Assembly (NCBI GenBank): GCA_963930735.1
Contig: CAWVNZ010002372.1
Coordinates: 47,097-111,096 of the forward strand
Reading direction: 5' to 3'
Length of the DNA stretch: 64,000 nucleotides
DNA from: Dioctria linearis
Lineage: Eukaryota; Arthropoda; Insecta; Diptera; Asilidae
The notes beneath the pieces were generated by a model. The model saw only the letters and a list, made by a program, of their open reading frames with translations, was not told the DNA's origin and ran no database searches. The position numbers were made by a program, and so were the translations under genes. Shown here one piece after another: positions 51,970-63,677 of the stretch (positions within the stretch are counted from its first letter, which is position 1; each line of letters starts with the position of its first letter).

Positions 51970-54127
51970 CTGTCGCAAATTTAAATGCGCCAGGGATTAC
52001 CTTTTCTATAGTAAATTATTCAAAAAATAATTTTTTACTGTCGCAAATTTCAAATACGCCAGGGATTGCCTTTCCTAAAGTAAATTTTTGCAAAAATAAT
52101 TTTATACAGTCCCAAATTTTTAAATACGCCAGGGATTGCCTTTTCTATAGTAAATTTAGCAAAAAATAATTTTTTGCTGTCGCAAATTTTAAATACGCCA
52201 GGGATTGCCTTTTCTATAGTAAATTTTTCAAAAATTAATTTTTTACTGTCGCAAATTTTAAATACGCCAGGGATTTCCTTTTCTATAGTAAATTTTTCAA
52301 AAACTAATTTTATACTGTCGCAAATGTTAAATACGCCAGGGATTGCCTTTTCTATAGTAAAATATTCAAAAAATAATTTTATACTGTCGCAAATTTTAAA
52401 TACGCCAGGGATTGCCTTTTCTATAGTAAATTATTCAAAAAATAATTTTTTACTGTCGCAAATTTTAAATACGCCAGGGATTACCTTTTCTATAGTAAAT
52501 TATTCAAAAAATAATTTTTTACTGTCACAAATTTTAAACATGCCAGGGATTGCCTTTTCTATAGTAAATGTTTCAAAAATTAATTTTATACTGTCGCAAA
52601 TTTTAAATACGCCAGGGATTGCCTTTTCTATAGTAAATTTTGCAAAAAGAATTTTTAATGTCGCAAAATTTTAAATACGCCAGGGATTTCCTTTTCTATA
52701 GTAAATTTTTCAAAAACTAATTTTATACTGTCGCAAATTTTAAATGCGCCAGGGATTGCCTTTTCTATAGTAAATTATTCAAAAAATAATTTTTTACTGT
52801 CGCAAATTTTAAATACGCCAGGGATTGCCTTTTCTAAAGTAAATTTTGCAAAAAAATAATTTTATACAGTCCCAAATTTTAAATACGCCAGGGATTGCCT
52901 TTTCTATAGTAAATTTTGCAAAAAATAATTTTTTGCTGTCGCAAATTTTAAATACGCCAGGGATTGCCTTTTCTATAGTAAATTTTTTAAAAATTAATTT
53001 TTTACTGTCGCAAATTTTAAATAGGCCAGGGATTTCCTTTTCTATAGTAAATTTTTCAAAAACTAATTTTATACTGTCGGAAATTTTAAATACGCCAGGG
53101 ATTGCCTTTTCTATAGTAAAATATTCAAAAAATAATTTTATACTGTCGCAAATTTTAAATACGTCAGCGATTGCCTTTTCTATAGTAAATTATTCAAAAA
53201 ATAATTTTTTAATGTCGCAAATTTTAAATACGACAGGGATTACCTTTTCTATAGTAAATTATTCAAATAATAATTTTTTACTGTCGCAAATTTTAAACAT
53301 GCCAGGGATTGCCTTTTCTATAGTAAATGTTTCAAAAATTAATTTTATACTGTCGCAAATTTTAAATACGCCAGGGATTGCCTTTTCTGTAGTAAATTTT
53401 ACAAAAAATAATTTTATACTGTCACAAATTTTAATTACGCCAGGGATTGCCTTTTCTATAGTAAAATATTCAAAAAATAGTTTTATACTGTCGCAAATTT
53501 TAAATCCGCCAGGGATTGCCTTTTCTATAGTAAATTATTCAAAAAATAATTTTTTACTGTCGCAAATTTTAAATACACCAGGGATTGCCTTTTCTAAAGT
53601 AAATTTTGTAAATAATAATTTTATACAGTCCCAAATTTTAAATACGCCAGGGATTTCCTTTTCTATAGTAAATTTTTCAAAAACTAAGTTTTTAGTGTCG
53701 GAATTTTTAAATACGCCAGGGATTACCTTTTCTATAGTAAATTTAGCAAAAAATAATTTTTTACTGTCGGAAATTTTAAATACGCCAGGGTTTGCCTTTC
53801 CTTAGCAAATTATTCAAATAATAATTTTATACTGTCGCAAATTTTAAATACGCCAGGGATTGCCTTTTCTATAGTAAATTTTTCAAAAATTAATTTTTTA
53901 CTGTCGCAAATTTTAAATACGCCAGGGATTGCCTTTTCTATAGTAAATTATTCAAAAAATAATTTTATACTGTCGCAAATTTTAAATACGCCAGGGATTG
54001 CCTTTTCTATAGTAAATTATTCAAAAATAATTTTTTATTGTCGGAAATTTTAAATACGCCAGGGATTGCCTTTTCTATAGTAAATTTTGCAAAAAATAAT
54101 TTTTTACTGTCGGAAATTTTAAATACG
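51970..54127 (+). repeat. Right-domain HOR copy 1 (partial)
   Basis: Co-linear with about 54728 onward at a 2,757-bp offset (40 monomers minus three bases). Shared rare variants are AAATTTCAAATACG (near 52048 and 54806), CAAATGTTAAATACG (52321 and 55078) and GCAAAAAGAATTTTT. It lacks five monomers present in copy 2 at about 56640-56985. Confidence 0.86.
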
Positions 54128-57100
54128 CCAGGGTTTGCCTTCCTATAGTAAATTATTCAAATAATAATTTTATACTGTCGCAAATTTTAAATACGCCAGA
54201 TTTTGCCTTTTCTATAGTAAATTTTTTAAAAATTAATTTTTTACTGTCGCAAATTTTAAATAGGCCAGGGATTTCCTTTTCTATAGTAAATTTTTCAAAA
54301 ACTAATTTTATACTGTCGGAAATTTTAAATACGCCAGGGATTGCCTTTTCTATAGTAAAATATTCAAAAAATAATTTTATACTGTCGCAAATTTTAAATA
54401 AGCCAGCGATTGCCTTTTGTATAGTAAATTATTCAAAATATAATTTTTTACTGTCGCAAATTTTAAATACGCCAGGGATTACCTTTTCTATAGTAAATTA
54501 TTCAAAAAATAATTTTTTACTGTCGTAAATTTTAAACATGCCAGGGATTGCCTTTTCTATAGTAAATGTTTCAAAAATTAATTTTATACTGTCGCAAATT
54601 TTAAATACGCCAGGGATTGCCTTTTCTGTAGTAAATTTTACAAAAAATAATTTTATACTGTCACAAATTTTAAATACGCCAGGGATTGCCTTTTCTATAG
54701 TAAAATATTCAAAAAATAATTTTATACTGTCGCAAATTTTAAATGCGCCAGGGATTACCTTTTCTATAGTAAATTATTCAAAAAATAATTTTTTACTGTC
54801 GCAAATTTCAAATACGCCAGGGATTGCCTTTCCTAAAGTAAATTTTGCAAAAAATAATTTTATACAGGCCCAAATTTTAAATACGCCAGGGATTGCCTTT
54901 TCTATAGTAAATTTAGCAAAAAATAATTTTTTGCTGTCGCAAATTTTAAATACGCCAGGGATTGCCTTTTCTATAGTAAATTTTTCAAAAATTAATTTTT
55001 TACTGTCGCAAATTTTAAATACGCCAGGGATTTCCTTTTCTATAGTAAATTTTTCAAAAACTAATTTTATACTGTCGCAAATGTTAAATACGCCAGGGAT
55101 TGCCTTTTCTATAGTAAAATATTCAAAAAATAATTTTATACTGTCGCAAATTTTAAATACGCCAGGGATTGCCTTTTCTATAGTAAATTATTCAAAAAAT
55201 AATTTTTTACTGTCGCAAATTTTAAATACGCCAGGGATTACCTTTTCTATAGTAAATTATTCAAAAAATAATTTTTTACTGTCACAAATTTTAAACATGC
55301 CAGGGATTGCCTTTTCTATAGTAAATGTTTCAAAAATTAATTTTATACTGTCGCAAATTTTAAATACGCCAGGGATTGCCTTTTCTATAGTAAATTTTGC
55401 AAAAAGAATTTTTTAATGTCGCAAATTTTAAATACGCCAGGGATTTCCTTTTCTATAGTAAATTTTTCAAAAACTAATTTTATACTGTCGCAAATTTTAA
55501 ATGCGCCAGGGATTGCCTTTTCTATAGTAAATTATTCAAAAAATAATTTTTTACTGTCGCAAATTTTAAATACGCCAGGGATTGCCTTTTCTAAAGTAAA
55601 TTTTGCAAAAAAATAATTTTATACAGTCCCAAATTTTAAATACGCCAGGGATTGCCTTTTCTATAGTAAATTTTGCAAAAAATAATTTTTTGCTGTCGCA
55701 AATTTTAAATACGCCAGGGATTGCCTTTTCTATAGTAAATTTTTTTAAAATTAATTTTTTACTGTCGCAAATTTTAAATAGGCCAGGGATTTCCTTTTCT
55801 ATAGTAAATTTTTCAAAAACTAATTTTATACTGTCGGAAATTTTAAATACATCAGGGATTGCCTTTTCTATAGTAAAATATTCAAAAAATAATTTTATAC
55901 TGTCGCAAATTTTAAATACGTCAGCGATTGCCTTTTCTATAGTAAATTATTCAAAAAATAATTTTTTACTGTCGCAAATTTTAAATACGACAGGGATTAC
56001 CTTTTCTAAAGTAAATTATTCAAATAATAATTTTTTACTGTCGCAAATTTTAAACATGCCAGGGATTGCCTTTTCTATAGTAAATGTTTCAAAAATTAAT
56101 TTTATACTGTCGCAAATTTTAAATACGCCAGGGATTGCCTTTTCTGTAGTAAATTTTACAAAAAATAATTTTATACTGTCACAAATTTTAAATACGCCAG
56201 GGATTGCCTTTTCTATAGTAAAATATTCAAAAAATAATTTTATACTGTCGCAAATTTTAAATCCGCCAGGGATTGCCTTTTCTATAGTAAATTATTCAAA
56301 AAATAATTTTTTACTGTCGCAAATTTTAAATACACCAGGGATTGCCTTTTCTAAAGTAAATTTTGTAAATAATAATTTTATACAGTCCCAAATTTTAAAT
56401 ACGCCAGGGATTTCCTTTTCTATAGTAAATTTTTCAAAAACTAATTTTTTAGTGTCGGAATTTTTAAATACGCCAGGGATTACCTTTTCTATAGTAAATT
56501 TTGCAAAAAATAATTTTTTACTGTCGGAAATTTTAAATACGCCAGGGTTTGCCTTTCCTTAGCAAATTATTCAAATAATAATTTTATACTGTCGCAAATT
56601 TTAAATACGCCAGGGATTGCCTTTTCTATAGTAAATTTTTCAAAAATTAATTTTTTACTGTCGCAAATTTTAAATACGCCAGGGATTTCCTTTTCTATAG
56701 TAAATTTTTCAAAAATGAATTTTATACTGTCGCAAATTTTAAATACGCCAGAGATTGCCTTTTCTATAGTAAATTTTGCAAAAAATAATTTTTACTGTCG
56801 CAAATTTTAAATACGCCAGGGATTTCCTTTTCTATAGTAAATTTTTCAAAAATTAATTTAATACTGTCGCAAATTTTAAATACGCCAGGGATTGCCTTTT
56901 CTATAGTAAATTTTGCAAAAAATAATTTTATACTGTCGCCAATTTTAAATACGCCAGGGATTGCCTTTTCTATAGTAAATTATTCAAAAAATAATTTTAT
57001 ATTGTCGCAAATTTTAAATACGCCAGGGATTGCCTTTTCTATAGTAAATTATTCAAAAAATAATTTTATACTGTCGCAAATTTTAAATACGCCAGGGATT

Positions 57101-57228
57101 GCCTTTTCTATAGTAAATTATTCAAAAATAATTTTTTATTGTCGGAAATTTTAAATACGCCAGGGATTGCCTTTTCTATAGTAAATTTTGCAAAAAATAA
57201 TTTTTTACTGTCGGAAATTTTAAATACG
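54128..57228 (+). repeat. Right-domain HOR copy 2 (3,101 bp, 45 monomers)
   Basis: Phased on the CCAGGGTTTGCC plus TTCCTATAG monomer, followed by the unique CCAGATTTTGCC monomer (ATTTTGCC at 54200). It is the most complete copy of this HOR in the window. It contains two AAACATGCC/AAATGTTTC monomers (near 54550 and 55310) that bracket the 11 monomers missing from the next copy. Confidence 0.88.
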
Positions 57229-59570
57229 CCAGGGTTTGCCTTCCTATAGTAAATTATTCAAATAATAATTTTATACTGTCGCAAATTTTAAATACGCCAG
57301 ATTTTGCCTTTTCTATAGTAAATTTTTTAAAAATTAATTTTTTACTGTCGCAAATTTTAAATAGGCCAGGGATTTCCTTTTCTATAGTAAATTTTTCAAA
57401 AACTAATTTTATACTGTCGGAAATTTTAAATACGCCAGGGATTGCCTTTTCTATAGTAAAATATTCAAAAAATAATTTTATACTGTCGCAAATTTTAAAT
57501 ACGCCAGCGATTGCCTTTTGTATAGTAAATTATTCAAAATATAATTTTTTACTGTCGCAAATTTTAAATACGCCAGGGATTACCTTTTCTATAGTAAATT
57601 ATTCAAAAAATAATTTTTTACTGTCGTAAATTTTAAACATGCCAGGGATTGCCTTTTCTATAGTAAATGTTTCAAAAATTAATTTTATACTGTCGCAAAT
57701 TTTAAATACGCCAGGGATTGCCTTTTCTATAGTAAATTTTGCAAAAAGAATTTTTTAATGTCGCAAATTTTAAATACGCCAGGGATTTCCTTTTCTATAG
57801 TAAATTTTTCAAAAACTAATTTTATACTGTCGCAAATTTTAAATGCGCCAGGGATTGCCTTTTCTATAGTAAATTATTCAAAAAATAATTTTTTACTGTC
57901 GCAAATTTTAAATACGCCAGGGATTGCCTTTTCTAAAGTAAATTTTGCAAAAAAATAATTTTATACATTCCCAAATTTTAAATACGCCAGGGATTGCCTT
58001 TTCTATAGTAAATTTTGCAAAAAATAATTTTTTGCTGTCGCAAATTTTAAATACGCCAGGGATTGCCTTTTCTATAGTAAATTTTTTTAAAATTAATTTT
58101 TTACTGTCGCAAATTTTAAATAGGCCAGGGATTTCCTTTTCTATAGTAAATTTTTCAAAAACTAATTTTATACTGTCGGAAATTTTAAATACGCCAGGGA
58201 TTGCCTTTTCTATAGTAAAATATTCAAAAAAATAATTTTATACTGTCGCAAATTTTAAATACGTCAGCGATTGCCTTTTCTATAGTAAATTATTCAAAAA
58301 ATAATTTTTTACTGTCGCAAATTTAAATACGACAGGGATTACCTTTTCTAAAGTAAATTATTCAAATAATAATTTTTTACTGTCGCAAATTTTAAACATG
58401 CCAGGGATTGCCTTTTCTCTAGTAAATGTTTCAAAAATTAATTTTATACTGTCGCAAATTTTAAATACGCCAGGGATTGCCTTTTCTGTAGTAAATTTTA
58501 CAAAAAATAATTTTATACTGTCACAAATTTTAAATACGCCAGGGATTGCCTTTTCTATAGTAAAATATTCAAAAAATAATTTTATACTGTCGCAAATTTT
58601 AAATCCGCCAGGGATTGCCTTTTCTATAGTAAATTATTCAAAAAATAATTTTTTACTGTCGCAAATTTTAAATACACCAGGGATTGCCTTTTCTAAAGTA
58701 AATTTTGTAAATAATAATTTTATACAGTCCCAAATTTTAAATACGCCAGGGATTTCCTTTTCTATAGTAAATTTTTCAAAAACTAATTTTTTAGTGTCGG
58801 AATTTTTAAATACGCCAGGGATTACCTTTTCTATAGTAAATTTTGCAAAAAATAATTTTTTACTGTCGGAAATTTTAAATACGCCAGGGTTTGCCTTTCC
58901 TTAGCAAATTATTCAAATAATAATTTTATACTGTCGCAAATTTTAAATACGCCAGGGATTGCCTTTTCTATAGTAAATTTTTCATAAATTAATTTTTTAC
59001 TGTCGCAAATTTTAAATACGCCAGGGATTTCCTTTTCTATAGTAAATTTTTCAAAAATGAATTTTATACTGTCGCAAATTTTAAATACGCCAGAGATTGC
59101 CTTTTCTATAGTAAATTTTGCAAAAAATAATTTTTACTGTCGCAAATTTTAAATACGCCAGGGATTTCCTTTTCTATAGTAAATTTTTCAAAAATTAATT
59201 TAATACTGTCGCAAATTTTAAATACGCCAGGGATTGCCTTTTCTATAGTAAATTTTGCAAAAAATAATTTTATACTGTCGCCAATTTTAAATACGCCAGG
59301 GATTGCCTTTTCTATAGTAAATTATTCAAAAAAAAATTTTATATTGTCGCAAATTTTAAATACGCCAGGGATTGCCTTTTCTATAGTAAATTATTCAAAA
59401 AATAATTTTATACTGTCGCAAATTTTAAATACGCCAGGGATTGCCTTTTCTATAGTAAATTATTCAAAAATAATTTTTTATTGTCGGAAATTTTAAATAC
59501 GCCAGGGATTGCCTTTTCTATAGTAAATTTTGCAAAAAATAATTTTTTACTGTCGGAAATTTTAAATACG
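57229..59570 (+). repeat. Right-domain HOR copy 3 (2,342 bp, 34 monomers)
   Basis: The same start (ATTTTGCC at 57301) but 759 bp, exactly 11 monomers, shorter than copy 2. Up to about 57705 it matches copy 2 at 3,101 bp; after that it matches at 2,342 bp. The join falls just after an AAATGTTTC monomer. Confidence 0.9.
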
Positions 59571-60050
59571 CCAGGGTTTGCCTTCCTATAGTAAATTATT
59601 CAAATAATAATTTTATACTGTCGCAAATTTTAAATACGCCAGATTTTGCCTTTTCTATAGTAAATTTTTTAAAAATTAATTTTTTACTGTCGCAAATTTT
59701 AAATAGGCCAGGGATTTCCTTTTCTATAGTAAATTTTTCAAAAACTAATTTTATACTGTCGGAAATTTTAAATACGCCAGGGATTGCCTTTTCTATAGTA
59801 AAATATTCAAAAAATAATTTTATACTGTCGCAAATTTTAAATACGCCAGCGATTGCCTTTTGTATAGTAAATTATTCAAAATATAATTTTTTACTGTCGC
59901 AAATTTTAAATACGCCAGGGATTACCTTTTCTATAGTAAATTATTCAAAAAATAATTTTTTACTGTCGTAAATTTTAAACATGCCAGGGATTGCCTTTTC
60001 TATAGTAAATGTTTCAAAAATTAATTTTATACTGTCGCAAATTTTAAATA
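59571..60050 (+). repeat. Right-domain HOR copy 4 (start only)
   Basis: Begins like copies 2 and 3 (ATTTTGCC at 59643) at an exact 2,342-bp offset and leaves that order at about 60050. There it changes to a TTTTAC-hinge order that matches about 45.67-45.99 kb. Confidence 0.87.
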
Positions 60051-61730
60051 CGCCAGCGATTGCCTTTTCTGTAGTAAATTTTACAAAAAAAAATTTTATA
60101 CTGTCACAAATTTTAAATACGCCAGGGATTGCCTTTTCTATAGTAAAATATTCAAAAAATAATTTTATACTGTCGCAAATTTTAAATGCGCCAGGGATTG
60201 CCTTTTCTATAGTAAATTATTCAAAAAATAATTTTTTACTGTCGCAAATTTTAAATACGCCAGGGATTGCCTTTTCTAAAGTAAATTTTGCAAATAATAA
60301 TTTTATACAGTCCCAAATTTTAAACATGCCAGGGATTGCCTTTTCTATAGTAAATGTTTCAAAAATTAATTTTATACTGTCGGAATTTTTAAATACGCCA
60401 GGGATTGCCTTTTCTATAGTAAATTTTGCAAAAAATAATTTTTTACTGTCGGAAATTTTAAATACGCCAGGGTTTGCCTTTCCTTAGTAAATTATTCAAA
60501 TAATAATTTTATACTGTCGCAAATTTTAAATACGCCAGGGTCTGCCTTTTCTATAGTAAATTTTTCAAAAATTAATTTTTTACTGTCGCAAATTTTAAAT
60601 AAGCCAGGGATTTCCTTTTCTATAGTAAATTTTTCAAAAATGAATTTTATACTGTCGCAAGTTTTAAATACGCCAGAGATTGCCTTTTCTATAGTAAATT
60701 TTGCAAAAAATAATTTTTACTGTCGCAAATTTTAAATACGCCAGGGATTTCGTTTTCTATAGTAAATTTTTCAAAAATTAATTTAATACTGTCGCAAATT
60801 TTAAATACGCCAGGGATTGCCTTTTCTATAGTAAATTTTGCAAAAAATTATTTTATACTGTCGCCAATTTTAAATACGCCAGGGATTGCCTTTTCTATAG
60901 TAAATTATTCAAAAAATAATTTTATATTGTCGCAAATTTTAAATACGCCAGGGATTGCCTTTTCTATAGTAAATTATTCAAAAAATAATTTTATACTGTC
61001 GCAAATTTTAAATACGCCAGGGATTGCTTTTCTATAGTAAATTATTCAAAAAATAATTTTTTAGTGTCGGAAATTTTAAATACGCCAGGGATTGCCTTTT
61101 CTATAGTAAATTATTCAAAAAATAATTTTTTAGTGTCGGAATTTTTAAATACGCCAGGGATTGCCTTTTCTATAGTAAATTTTGCAAAAAATAATTTTTT
61201 ACTGTCGGAAATTTTAAATACGCCAGGGTTTGCCTTTCCTTAGTAAATTATTCAAATAATAATTTTATACTGTCGCAAATTTTAAATACGCCAGGGATTT
61301 CCTTTTTAATAGTAAATTTTTCAAAAATGAATTTTATACTGTCGCAAATTTTAAATACGCCAGAGATTGCCTTTTCTATAGTAAATTTTGCAAAAAATAA
61401 TTTTTACTGTCGCAAATTTTAAATACGCCAGGGATTTCGTTTTCTATAGTAAATTTTTCAAAAATTAATTTAATACTGTCGCAAATTTTAAATACGCCAG
61501 GGATTGCCTTTTCTATAGTAAATTTTGCAAAAAATAATTTTATACTGTCGCCAATTTTAAATACGCCAGGGATTGCCTTTTCTATAGTAAATTATTCAAA
61601 AAATAATTTTATATTGTCGCAAATTTTAAATACGCCAGGGATTGCCTTTTCTATAGTAAATTATTCAAAAAATAATTTTATACTGTCGCAAATTTTAAAT
61701 ACGCCAGGGATTGCCTTTTCTATAGTAAAT

Positions 61731-62144
61731 TATTCAATAAATAATTTTTTAGTGTCGGAAATTTTAAATACGCCAGGGATTGCCTTTTCTATAGTAAATT
61801 TTGCAAAAAATAATTTTTTACTGTCGGAAATTTTAAATACGCCAGGGATTGCCTTTTCTATAGTAAATTATTCAATAAATAATTTTTTAGTGTCGGAAAT
61901 TTTAAATACGCCAGGGATTGCCTTTTCTATAGTAAATTTTGCAAAAAATAATTTTTTACTGTCGGAAATTTTAAATACGCCAGGGTTTGCCTTTTCTATA
62001 GTAAATTATTCAATAAATAATTTTTTAGTGTCGGAAATTTTAAATACGCCAGGGATTGCCTTTTCTATAGTAAATTTTGCAAAAAATAATTTTTTACTGT
62101 CGGAAATTTTAAATACGCCAGGGATTGCCTTTTCTATAGTATAT
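61731..62144 (+). repeat. 138-bp dimer, three tandem copies
   Basis: TATTCAATAAATAATTTT recurs at 61731, 61869 and 62007, exactly 138 bp apart. Each unit pairs a TCAATAAATAA monomer with a TTTTGC-hinge monomer, and both carry GTCGGAAAT. On reading, units 2 and 3 each differ from unit 1 by one base (GGGTTTGCC in unit 2, AGTATAT at the end of unit 3). Confidence 0.95.
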
Positions 62145-62437
62145 TTTTCAAAAATCAATTTTTTACTGTCGCAAATTTTAAATATGCCAGGAATTGCCTT
62201 TTCTATAGTAAACTATTCAAAAAATAATTTTTTCTTGTCGCAAATTTTAAATACGCCAGGGATTGCCTTTTTATAGTAAATTTTGCAAAAAATAATTTTT
62301 TACTGTCGCAAATTTTAAATACGCCAGGGATTACCTTTTCTATAGTAAATTATTCAAAAAATAATTGTTTATTGTCGCAAATTTTAAAAATGCCAGGGAT
62401 TGCCTTTTCTATAGTAAATTTTTCAAAAATTAATTTT
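62104..62437 (+). repeat. 334-bp direct repeat, first copy (partner 63344-63677)
   Basis: Five monomers with a private variant order: TAGTATATTTTTC with ATCAATTTTTTACTG, ATATGCCAGGAATTG, AAACTATTC with TTTTTCTTG, GCCTTTTTATAG, and AATTGTTTATTG. The same order returns 1,240 bp downstream (18 monomers minus two bases). Confidence 0.9.
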
Positions 62438-63343
62438 ATACTGTCTCAAATTTTAAATAAGCCCGGGATTGCGTTTTCTATAGTAAATTTTGCAAAAAAG
62501 AATTTTTTACTGTCGCAAATTTTAAATACGCCAGCGATTTCCTTTTCTGTAGTAAATTTTTCAAAAACTAATTTTATATTGTTGCAAATTTTAAATGCGC
62601 CACGGATTGCCTTTTCTATAGTAAATTATTCTAAAAATAATTTTTTACTGTCGCAAATTTTAAATACGCCAGGGATTGCATTTTCTAAAGAAAATTTTTC
62701 AAAAATTAATTTAATACTGTCGCAAATTTTAAATACGCCAGGGATTGCCTTTTCTATAGTAAATTTTGCAAAAAATAATTTTATACTGTCGCCAATTTTA
62801 AATACGCCAGGGACTGCCTTTTCTATAGTAAATTATTCAAAAAATAATTTTATATTGTCGCAAATTTTAAATACGCCAGGGATTGCCTTTTCTATAGTAA
62901 ATTATTCAAAAAATAATTTTATACTGTCGCAAATTTTAAATACGCCAGGGATTGCCTTTACTATAGTAAATTATTCAAAAAATAATTTTTTAGTGTCGGA
63001 AATTTTAAATACGCCAGGGATTGCCTTTTCTATAGTAAATTTTGCAAAAAATAATTTTTTACTGTGGGAAATTTTAAATACGCCAGGGTTTGCCTTCCTA
63101 CAGTAAATTATTCAAATAATAATTTCATACTGTCGCAAATTTTAAATACGCCAGGGATTGCCTCTTCTATAGTAAATTTTCCAAAAATTAATTTTTTACT
63201 GTCGCAAATTTTAAATACGCCAGGGATCGCCTTTTCTATAGTAAATTGTGCAAAAAATAATTTTTTGCTGTCGCTAATTTTAAATACGCCAGGGATTGCC
63301 TTTTCAATAGTAAATTTTTCAAAAAATAATTTTATACTGTCGA

Positions 63344-63677
63344 AAATTTTAAATACGCCAGGGATTGCCTTTTCTATAGTATATTTTTCAAAAATCAATT
63401 TTTTACTGTCGCAAATTTTAAATATGCCAGGAATTGCCTTTTCTATAGTAAACTATTCAAAAAATAATTTTTTCTTGTCGCAAATTTTAAATACGCCAGG
63501 GATTGCCTTTTTATAGTAAATTTTGCAAAAAATAATTTTTTACTGTCGCAAATTTTAAATACGCCAGGGATTACCTTTTCTATAGTAAATTATTCAAAAA
63601 ATAATTGTTTATTGTCGCAAATTTTAAAAATGCCAGGGATTGCCTTTTCTATAGTAAATTTTTCAAAAATTAATTTT
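63344..63677 (+). repeat. 334-bp direct repeat, second copy
   Basis: Partner of 62104-62437. The two copies separate after the AAATTTTTCAAAAATTAA hinge, one continuing TTTTATACTGTCTC and the other TTTTTTACTGTCGC. Confidence 0.9.
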
